From the NCBI GenBank assembly GCA_024643365.1, contig JAHENC010000018.1, positions 116,894-180,893 on the forward strand: a stretch of DNA of 64,000 nucleotides. The letters run 5' to 3'. The notes under the pieces were generated by a model, which saw only the letters and a list, made by a program, of their open reading frames with translations, searched no databases and was not told where the DNA came from. Made by a program: the position numbers and the translations under genes. Positions 57,541 to 64,000 of the stretch are shown piece by piece (the stretch's first letter is position 1; every line of letters begins with the position of its first letter). This stretch comes from Crocinitomicaceae bacterium (lineage in GTDB: Bacteria > Bacteroidota > Bacteroidia > Flavobacteriales_D > Crocinitomicaceae).

Positions 57541-58674
57541 ATGCAGCTCTTTTTCACCGCCCTAAAATTCATGAAGTTTGATAAACCGAAAAGCGTTGGA
57601 GCGCTCTTTGGTGTCATTATTTCCATCTTTTTAGTGGGACAACAAACCGGAATCTTTACTTTTTTAACGAATGCCATGTGCTATTACGTTCGAGTAAACG
57701 ATGGCTATGTTTGGGTTACAGATAACAAAACGGAAAACGTAAATGCGCTAGCACCAATTGATGTGCGTTTAGGATTTGAAATTGAAAGTTTACCATATGT
57801 CGAAAAAGCCCACCAATTGGTTATTTCGAATGGAGCTGCTCGTTTTACGGACGGTACGTCAGCGGGAATGAGTGTAGTGGGAGTGGAGTTGCCAGAGTTC
57901 AATGGTATTCAGGAAGGAATCATCTTTGACGGGAAACATGCAGACCTTATTCCAGATGGAGCTGTCTCTGTCGACTTTTTTGATGCGAAGGCACTTGGGA
58001 ATCCTGAGAAGGGAAATTACTTTGAAATCAACGGAAAACAAGTGTACATCGCTGCGCTTACGAAAGGAGCAAGGTCCTTCGGTGGTGGACTTATTTCTTA
58101 CACCACAATTGCTCGTGCTAGATTTTTAGGAAATGTCCCGGTAAGTAGAACTTCAGCATTTCTAGTAAAAGTGGACGAGGACAAACACATGGAAGATGTG
58201 GTCAACTACATTAATACGAACATCCCAGGTGTGAAAGCGTGGATGCCGACGGAATTTAAAAATCAAACGATTTTAACAGTCTTGAAATCGAGTGGAATTG
58301 CTTTTTCGTTTGGAACATTGATCATCTTTGCCTTGTTGTCCGGTTTCGTGATTATCGGTTTGACACTTTATTCCGCAGCTATTGATCGAATTAAAGATTA
58401 CGGTACCTTAAAGGCGATTGGAGCAACAAACGGATACATCCGCAAGCTCATTCTCATGCAAGCGATTATATACTCCATCATTGGATTTATTATTGGCTAT
58501 GCGTTGATCGAAGGATTCAGAAATGGTATTGCCAACGCAGGAACTTTATTTACCTTCTCACCAATGATCAAAGTTGGATTCTTCGTAATCACAGCGGTCA
58601 TCTCTATTTCGGGAACCTTATTTGCGATACGTCGCATTACGAAGTTAGAGCCAGCATCGGTGTTTAGAACCTAG
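57541..58674 (+). CDS. FtsX/MacB-type ABC permease (DevC-like)
   Basis: 377 aa with four membrane segments: one at the N-terminus (SVGALFGVIISIFLVGQQTG) and three at the C-terminus after a periplasmic domain of about 200 residues. The C-terminal part has the FtsX motif SAAIDRIKDYGTLKAIGATNGYIRKLI. The open frame extends left to 57505, but those codons overlap the adaptor gene; the ATG at 57541, one base after the adaptor stop, is preferred. Forms an exporter with the preceding ATPase and adaptor; cargo unknown. Confidence 0.88.
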   Translation: MQLFFTALKFMKFDKPKSVGALFGVIISIFLVGQQTGIFTFLTNAMCYYVRVNDGYVWVTDNKTENVNALAPIDVRLGFEIESLPYVEKAHQLVISNGAARFTDGTSAGMSVVGVELPEFNGIQEGIIFDGKHADLIPDGAVSVDFFDAKALGNPEKGNYFEINGKQVYIAALTKGARSFGGGLISYTTIARARFLGNVPVSRTSAFLVKVDEDKHMEDVVNYINTNIPGVKAWMPTEFKNQTILTVLKSSGIAFSFGTLIIFALLSGFVIIGLTLYSAAIDRIKDYGTLKAIGATNGYIRKLILMQAIIYSIIGFIIGYALIEGFRNGIANAGTLFTFSPMIKVGFFVITAVISISGTLFAIRRITKLEPASVFRT

Positions 58675-58731
58675 TTAAATGAAAAGGATTAGGGTAGTTA
58701 AAATGCTATTCGCATAGATCATACATAAGAT

Positions 58732-58777
58732 AAGACAAAAAAAAATCCTTGACTAATCAAGGATTTTTTTTTGTCTT
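58732..58777. terminator. Bidirectional terminator with perfect 20-bp arms
   Basis: AAGAC, nine A, TCCTTG; loop ACTAAT; CAAGGA, nine T, GTCTT. The arms pair perfectly. On each strand the GC-containing core is followed by nine T, so it can stop transcription of the DevABC-like operon and of the convergent OmpA-like gene, whose stop codon overlaps the end of the arm. Confidence 0.93.
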
Positions 58778-60977
58778 ACATCTTAACGATGATGAATTCT
58801 GTTCGTCGATTCTCTTGATGTTGTTTTTCTGAACACGTTGATTTTTGTGTTCCTTCACATCCACAATCGTTGATTAACCTCGTTTCTCCATATCCTCTAC
58901 CAGAAATGCGAGAAGGATTGCTGATTCGTTGTTTAATGTAGTTAGCGGAGGAAGTAGCTCTGTTTTGAGATAGTGTTTGGTTCGCTGCTAAAGTCCCACG
59001 ACAATCGGTGTGAGAGCCTAACTCAATGATCATGTTTGGATTTTCGTTCATCACTTTAATGATTTTATCCAATTCAATCGCGGCGTCCTTGCGGATGTTG
59101 AATTTATTCAAATCAAAGTAAATTGGTTTGATGTTCAACATTTTTGCAAGATCACCACCAACATTGATTGCTTGTAATTTCAAATCATTTTTCTCGTGCA
59201 ATTGAATAATTCCTTCAGTATCAAATTTTGCTGGATAGGTGATGCTTTTGGAAAGGTAACCAGGTGAATTGATTTCAATAGAAATTGGAAAGGTTTCTCC
59301 AATTTTATAGGAGTCCAATGCAGCCTCTAATAGACCATCCATCCCTGTTTTTCCACTAAGTAAAATTGCTTTTTTATTCAGATCGGTCACTTTAATTTGT
59401 ACTCCTTCAATCGCTTTGTTTGTTGTTTTATCTAAAATCAAAAGAGCAATTCCGAAAGTAGGTTTCTTTGTTAAAGTCATATCCGTATGAAGCAACTGCT
59501 CCACGTTTCCTGAAGATTTGAAGCTGAATTCGCTTTGTTTATAGTTTGCTTGACTTGCGACAAGTACATAGGAGGACTCCGGGTTCACATCGAAACTATA
59601 TTCTCCATTTGAATCAGAAGTAGTTGTTGCGATTACTTTTCCTGTTTTGTCCTTTAACTCTACTTTACAATTTGCTAGGGATGTCTTGGATTGAATATCC
59701 ATTAACTTGCCCTTCACACGTACCTTAAACGTAAACGGATTGATTTGTTCAATAGAGAAGATGTCATCCGATCCATTTCTATCTGAAGAAACATATCCAA
59801 ATTTACTGTCTAATAGGAATGTCAGTGCGAAGTCATCCGACATGCTGTTTACAGGTTGTCCAACATTTTTTGCCGCAACGGTAGCATTGGTTGGAATAAC
59901 AAAAATGTCCAATCCACCAAGTCCTGGTCTACCATCTGAAGAGAAATATAAATGATTGTCGTTACCAATCCACGGAAATAATTCTTGTCCAGACGTATTG
60001 ACTTGACTTCCCATATTTTCAGGTTTCCCAAATTGACCATTCGCATCTACTGAACAGCGATAAATATCTGCGCCTCCGAATCCACCGGGCATATCGGATA
60101 CGAAATACAAGGTTTTTCCATCCATGCTTAAAGTTGGGTGTCCGCAAGCGTAATTCGGAGAGTTGTAATTGAATTCACGAATGTTTACCCATTCACTTCT
60201 AATCACATCTGCAATGTAAATTTTCAATTGCTGAATTCCTTTGGCATCTTTATTAGCTTTTTCTCTGTTGTTACTTGTAAAGTAGACCAAATTACCATTG
60301 GAACTAAAACAGATAGGTCCGTCATGCACCATGGAATTAATAGGGCGTTCTAGGCGGATTGGTTCTGTAAGCATGCCAAAGGAACCGGTTTGTGTGTAAA
60401 ATAATTCAAGGAAATTTTGGTCATCTCCTGCCCAAACTTTTCCACCAAATCCTGATTTGTTTCTTCCTGAAACCATCACCGAACCATTTCCTTTTGGATA
60501 AGGGTAAACACCAAAATCGTCGTATTTTGAATTGATATTAGTTTCGACTAAGTTGAAGTTTGGTTTTTCAGTAAGCAATTCTTCCAAGTAAGATGGATTC
60601 GTTGCTAATAATATGGCTCTGCTATCGCTTGGATTCAAACTTGAAAAAAGTTGTAAATTCTCTAAAGCCTCCTTAGACTTTCCTTGTTTCAATTGAGTAA
60701 ATCCAAGGTGATAATAGTAGTCCGCTTTTGGTGAAATGGAAATCAGCTTTTTATACAACGATTCTGCTTTTACCAAATCACTCGTAAATAAGTAGCAATA
60801 AGCTAGTTTTTCGTTCAACTCTGTTGATTCCAATTCTGTTCCCTGAACTTTTTCGAAGTACGGAATTGCCGCGGCGTAACCTAGTTTATTGAAAAAATCA
60901 TTCCCTTTCAATAAATTACTGTTTTGTGCAAAGAATGGCTGAACGCCAATTATTAAAATAAATAGTATACTTTTCAT
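58776..60977 (-). CDS. PorE-like TPR/PD40/OmpA envelope protein
   Basis: About 733 aa. Signal peptide MKSILFILIIGVQPFFAQ from the ATG at 60977; the frame extends to 61034 but that adds 19 charged residues. Domains: TPR-like helices (about 20-120), PD40 propeller repeats (GNLVYFTSNNREK, GKTLYFVSDMPGGFGGADIY, HLYFSSDGRPGLGGLDIF), a carboxypeptidase regulatory-like domain (GKLMDIQSKTSLANCKVELKD), a second beta domain, and a C-terminal OmpA domain with IELGSHTDCRG and NRRTEFIIVKM. This is the PorE plan, tethering type IX secretion parts to peptidoglycan. It follows PorP/SprF by seven bases. Confidence 0.9.
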   Translation of the reverse strand: MKSILFILIIGVQPFFAQNSNLLKGNDFFNKLGYAAAIPYFEKVQGTELESTELNEKLAYCYLFTSDLVKAESLYKKLISISPKADYYYHLGFTQLKQGKSKEALENLQLFSSLNPSDSRAILLATNPSYLEELLTEKPNFNLVETNINSKYDDFGVYPYPKGNGSVMVSGRNKSGFGGKVWAGDDQNFLELFYTQTGSFGMLTEPIRLERPINSMVHDGPICFSSNGNLVYFTSNNREKANKDAKGIQQLKIYIADVIRSEWVNIREFNYNSPNYACGHPTLSMDGKTLYFVSDMPGGFGGADIYRCSVDANGQFGKPENMGSQVNTSGQELFPWIGNDNHLYFSSDGRPGLGGLDIFVIPTNATVAAKNVGQPVNSMSDDFALTFLLDSKFGYVSSDRNGSDDIFSIEQINPFTFKVRVKGKLMDIQSKTSLANCKVELKDKTGKVIATTTSDSNGEYSFDVNPESSYVLVASQANYKQSEFSFKSSGNVEQLLHTDMTLTKKPTFGIALLILDKTTNKAIEGVQIKVTDLNKKAILLSGKTGMDGLLEAALDSYKIGETFPISIEINSPGYLSKSITYPAKFDTEGIIQLHEKNDLKLQAINVGGDLAKMLNIKPIYFDLNKFNIRKDAAIELDKIIKVMNENPNMIIELGSHTDCRGTLAANQTLSQNRATSSANYIKQRISNPSRISGRGYGETRLINDCGCEGTQKSTCSEKQHQENRRTEFIIVKM

Positions 60978-60984
60978 AGTATGT

Positions 60985-61890
60985 TTAGAAATAACGTGGT
61001 GATTTGATTCCGCTCTTTTTGCGCGCGATATCATAACTTAACATGACCTCATATGTGCCATCGTTGTATTTTCGAATTGCGGTAAGTCCCAATTCTGTCG
61101 CAATACCAATACGTAATGCAGGTGCAACTTGAAACTGAAGGAAAATTCCTGTTGCGGCATTTAAACGATACATGGAACCAATGTAAATAGACTCGTTATA
61201 AATTCCTGTAAGTGAAATATCAAGACTTAAAGGCGCTCCTTCTGTCAATTTTACTTGTGCAACTGGTCTAAGTTTCCATGTTGGATTCAAAGTAAAAACA
61301 GCTCCCGTATTCATGAAAAAGTGTCTCTTCTCTAAATTTAAACTGGTGCCATCATAACTGTTTTGGAACAACTTAGGAGAACTAGCACCTATGAACCAAT
61401 TTTTTGATTTATAGTACATTCCAAATCCAATATTAGGATTTACCTGGTTTCGTGTGTCTTTAGAAAGATTTGGATCGTTTTCTTCCGTCGTGTTCAAGGT
61501 AGAAGTATTCAAAGTGATGACATTGATTCCAGCTTTGATACCAAATGACAGCCTTGACTGATTTGAGAACTTTAACGAATAAGAAAAGTCACTATAAATC
61601 ATGTTTTGGGTTAAGGGCCCAATTTGATCGCTAACAACAGTCATTCCGAGTCCCACTGATTCATAATTCAAAGGGGAGTGAAAGCTAAAAGTAGACGTTT
61701 TTGGTGCTCCTTTAAAACCAACCCATTGTTCGCGATGAATGGCCGTTGCGTTTAGAAGTCCATTGCTACCCGCATAGGCTGGATTTACAGATAATTGATT
61801 GTCCGTAAATTGTGTAAAATGCCCTTCCTGTTGTCCGAAACTTTTCCAAGCAGTGAAAAGTGTAAGGATTATGATTAGATTAATTTTCAT
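60985..61890 (-). CDS. PorP/SprF-family type IX secretion membrane protein
   Basis: 301 aa with signal peptide (MKINLIIILTLFTAWKSFGQ). The family start QEGHFTQFTDNQLSVNPAYAGSNG and HREQWVGFKGAPKTSTFSFHSPL are characteristic; the remainder is a beta-barrel (FGIKAGINVI, PNIGFGMYYKSKNWFIGAS, end VMLSYDI). PorP/SprF-like proteins help deliver or anchor T9SS cargo with CHU_C-type C-termini, such as the one encoded 13 bases upstream. The three genes 64000-58776 are one left-reading unit. Confidence 0.93.
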   Translation of the reverse strand: MKINLIIILTLFTAWKSFGQQEGHFTQFTDNQLSVNPAYAGSNGLLNATAIHREQWVGFKGAPKTSTFSFHSPLNYESVGLGMTVVSDQIGPLTQNMIYSDFSYSLKFSNQSRLSFGIKAGINVITLNTSTLNTTEENDPNLSKDTRNQVNPNIGFGMYYKSKNWFIGASSPKLFQNSYDGTSLNLEKRHFFMNTGAVFTLNPTWKLRPVAQVKLTEGAPLSLDISLTGIYNESIYIGSMYRLNAATGIFLQFQVAPALRIGIATELGLTAIRKYNDGTYEVMLSYDIARKKSGIKSPRYF

Positions 61891-61903
61891 CGTGTGTTAT
61901 AAA

Positions 61904-64000
61904 TTAATTTTTAAGATAGATGTATCCTTTCAGAACACCGTATTTGACTGTTTTTGTATCAAGCAAGTAGAAATAAGTTCCAGATGGCAATTCATCTCCA
62001 CCTACGTTAAGAGAATTTTGAGATTTACCATTCCACGAATTATCGTACTTATTCATTCTGAATACTTCTGAGCCCCATCTATTGAAAATGATGATGTCAT
62101 TGTCTTGTAATCGCTCGATTCCTTTAATGACAAAGTACTCATTAACACCATCTCCGTCAGGAGAGAATGCCTCAGGGATATTAAACTCAATGTTACATAA
62201 ACTACTTTCAGTATATGGGTCACACGGATCATTTGGATTATTTCCATTTTCGATTTCCTCTCCGTTTGTCAGACCATCACCATCACAATCAGTCGTTAAC
62301 CATTCTGTACCTGGAGCAACAGTTTGATTTGCGAAAATCAAATCACAAGGGTTGATCGGATTTGTGCCATCGTTAACTTCGGTACCATCTAAAACGCCAT
62401 CACCATCTGAATCTGGATTTGTAGGGTCTGTTCCCAGCTGAACTTCAGTTCCATTTGATAATCCGTCATTATCACAGTCAAGATTATTCCATGAGCTCAA
62501 AGTTGTAACCGTTTGACTAGCAAATATTAATGAACATGGATCAACTGGATTCGTGTTGTCGGTTACTTCCGTACCATCTAACACACCGTCACCATCCGTA
62601 TCTGGATTTGTTGGGTTTGTACCATTCAATATTTCTTCAATATTTGTAAGTCCGTCATTGTCACAGTCTAAAGAATTCCATACAGTAGAAGGAACCACGG
62701 TTTGGTTTGCAAATATGAATGAACAAGGATCACTTGGATTCGTGTTATTAGAAACTTCCGTTCCGTCAATCACACCATCACCATCCGTGTCTGGATTTGT
62801 TGGATCTAAACCAAGCGTTATTTCCACGCCATTTGTCAAACCGTCGTTGTCACAATCTAATGCGTTCCAAGCTTGACTCGGAGTAACTGTTTGGTTTGCA
62901 AATACAAGTGAACATGGATCAATTGGATTCGTTGTGTCGGTTACCTCTGTTCCGTCAAGAACTCCATCACCATCTGTATCTGGATTCGTAGGATCTGTTC
63001 CTGCAGAAATCTCATTTCCGTTGGCTAGGCCGTCGTTATCACAATCTAAATTGTTCCAAGCATTCGTTGGTGTAACCGTTTGACTGGCAAAAATCAATGA
63101 ACAAGGATTTGTTGGATTCGTTCCATCATTAACCTCTGTTCCATCAATCACTCCATCTCCATCTGAATCCTGATTAAATGGATCCGTACCTGAGTTCGCT
63201 TCTTCTGCATTTGTCAGTCCATCATTATCACAATCTTGATTGACATCATTGATTGAACATGGATTCACGGTTACAAAAATAGTGTCGTATACACAAAGTG
63301 CAGGTAATGGACTACCTTGATCACAGATTTGAACAACAATCATATCTGTACCAACAAAGTTCGTTGACGGCGTGTAGGTGTATGTTCCATCCTGAAGGAT
63401 TACAACTGTTCCATTACTTGGACCAGAAATCACAGTTGTATTTGCCCATAATGAAGTTCCATCCACATCGTAATCTCCTAAATCTGTTAAATCACCCGTG
63501 ACTGTTCCATTATAAGAGCAACTTACGTTTTCGTCATCAACAATTGGTGCATCATTAATAGGTATTACATTTATTTGAATGAATGCAGAATTGGATGTTC
63601 CTCCATCGTTGTCATTCACTTGATAGTTTGAAATTGCTGTACCATTGAAATTGGCAGCAGGAGTGAAGGTTACGATTCCGTTCGTTACGGTCCAAGTTCC
63701 TTGTGCATTAGTAAACGATGTTTGAATTCCAGTTGTCGTTGGATCTAAATCAACAGTATTGATGTTAATTGTTCCATCTACATCTGTATCGTTACTACAA
63801 ACATTCAGTGTTACTGGTGTATCCTCATTCGTCGTAGCAGAGTCATTGTTTGCAACTGGCGCATCATTCACTGGCGTCACATTGATGGTGATGGTTGCTG
63901 TATTTGATGTTGCGCTGCTATTGTCATTTACGGTGTAGTTGATACTTGCTGTACCATTGAAGTTGGCAGCAGGAGTGAAGGTCACGATTCCGTTTGTTAC
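61904..64000 (-). CDS. Large T9SS-exported surface protein, cut by the window edge
   Basis: The 5' end lies beyond the window; about 698 C-terminal residues are visible. The frame is open to the edge, so the GTG at 63985 is not a real start. Domains: cadherin-like Tandem-95 repeats (TFTPAANFNGTA, VNDAPVANNDS), a SCSYNGTVTGDLTD domain, six calcium-binding thrombospondin type 3 repeats (DCDNDGLTN, NPDTDGDGVLDGTEV), and the CHU_C/type B sorting domain (FSPDGDGVNEYFVIKG, FNRWGSEVF, LPSGTYFYLLD, GYIYLKN). The signal for T9SS export is at the C-terminus. Probably a cell-surface adhesin. PorP/SprF and PorE-like genes follow. Confidence 0.92.
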   Translation of the reverse strand, partial: VTNGIVTFTPAANFNGTASINYTVNDNSSATSNTATITINVTPVNDAPVANNDSATTNEDTPVTLNVCSNDTDVDGTININTVDLDPTTTGIQTSFTNAQGTWTVTNGIVTFTPAANFNGTAISNYQVNDNDGGTSNSAFIQINVIPINDAPIVDDENVSCSYNGTVTGDLTDLGDYDVDGTSLWANTTVISGPSNGTVVILQDGTYTYTPSTNFVGTDMIVVQICDQGSPLPALCVYDTIFVTVNPCSINDVNQDCDNDGLTNAEEANSGTDPFNQDSDGDGVIDGTEVNDGTNPTNPCSLIFASQTVTPTNAWNNLDCDNDGLANGNEISAGTDPTNPDTDGDGVLDGTEVTDTTNPIDPCSLVFANQTVTPSQAWNALDCDNDGLTNGVEITLGLDPTNPDTDGDGVIDGTEVSNNTNPSDPCSFIFANQTVVPSTVWNSLDCDNDGLTNIEEILNGTNPTNPDTDGDGVLDGTEVTDNTNPVDPCSLIFASQTVTTLSSWNNLDCDNDGLSNGTEVQLGTDPTNPDSDGDGVLDGTEVNDGTNPINPCDLIFANQTVAPGTEWLTTDCDGDGLTNGEEIENGNNPNDPCDPYTESSLCNIEFNIPEAFSPDGDGVNEYFVIKGIERLQDNDIIIFNRWGSEVFRMNKYDNSWNGKSQNSLNVGGDELPSGTYFYLLDTKTVKYGVLKGYIYLKN
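62217..63240 (-). repeat. 189-bp (63-codon) tandem repeats encoding thrombospondin type 3 modules
   Basis: The (C)CGTC(A/G)TTnTCAC(A)-like landmark on the plus strand falls at 62274, 62463, 62652, 62841, 63030 and 63219, exactly 189 bases apart. Each unit encodes DxDxDG-rich calcium sites and a LIFA(N/S)QTV segment. The units are similar but not identical. Confidence 0.92.

Noticed and set aside
62217..63240. Regularly spaced repeats resembling a CRISPR array
   Set aside because: The period is 189 bp, the repeats are in frame, and the 'spacers' encode the rest of the thrombospondin type 3 module.

Overview
The window looks like a chromosomal segment of a Bacteroidota bacterium of the class Flavobacteriia, probably near Fluviicola/Crocinitomicaceae. 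That placement is inferred from gene families and order only. The clues are: promoters of the TTG-N19/20-TAnnTTTG type; a DnaJ that keeps only two of the four CxxCxGxG zinc motifs; PorP/SprF and a CHU_C-type gliding/T9SS C-terminal domain; BatA, DUF3822, VF530 and DUF1599 proteins; and a gyrA-TPR gene pair. No phage, transposase, integrase or true CRISPR array was seen.

Layout. 1-15998: folP reads left; a long co-directional run reads right: a DUF1599 protein, a DoxX/MauE-thioredoxin membrane protein, tpiA, prmA, a 1531-aa exported protein of unknown function, plsY, an 1889-aa envelope scaffold with a 45-codon tandem repeat, clpS and a rhomboid protease. 15999-19129 (reading left): DUF3822, rsmD, coaD and a redox-fold protein lacking CxxC. 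19271-20689: a RecD-like helicase reading right. 20678-32990 (reading left): gyrA-TPR, then an FAD protein, a BatA/VWA protein, a dihydroorotase homologue that lacks metal ligands, a PmtA-like methyltransferase, an asymmetric ABC-F ATPase and an M61 peptidase. 33138-44265: clpC, a HEAT-like protein, nitroreductase and TraB/GumN (both reading left, separated by an 8-bp microsatellite), grpE-dnaJ-CPBP protease, a NatAB-type ABC transporter, a Ppx/GppA phosphatase and a small heavy-metal-binding protein.

44279-52152 is the most accessory-looking part. It holds a tRNA-Arg(TCG) with its own promoter, long leader and terminator, then a left-reading seven-gene drug/metal efflux operon (small membrane protein, lipoprotein, cupin, TolC, MFP, RND pump, TetR). 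Two almost identical 16-bp palindromes, one at the operon promoter and one in the first codons of the TolC gene, are good candidates for the TetR operators. A 105-bp imperfect direct repeat lies just outside the operon.

52149-64000: a small outer-membrane protein, a MoxR-like AAA/VWA pair, a VF530 protein, a DevABC-like exporter reading right, a 20-bp-arm bidirectional terminator, and a left-reading surface cluster: a large T9SS-exported CHU_C protein cut by the window edge, PorP/SprF, and a PorE-like TPR-PD40-OmpA protein. The latter shares its N-terminal architecture with the 1889-aa protein, suggesting two envelope scaffolds built on one chassis but with different wall-binding ends.

I did not find one clearly new multigene system. 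The observations most worth following are the TetR palindromes, the compensatory 19-56 change in the tRNA, the octamer microsatellite upstream of the nitroreductase, the 1889-aa repeat protein, the metal-ligand-less dihydroorotase homologue and the asymmetric ABC-F protein.
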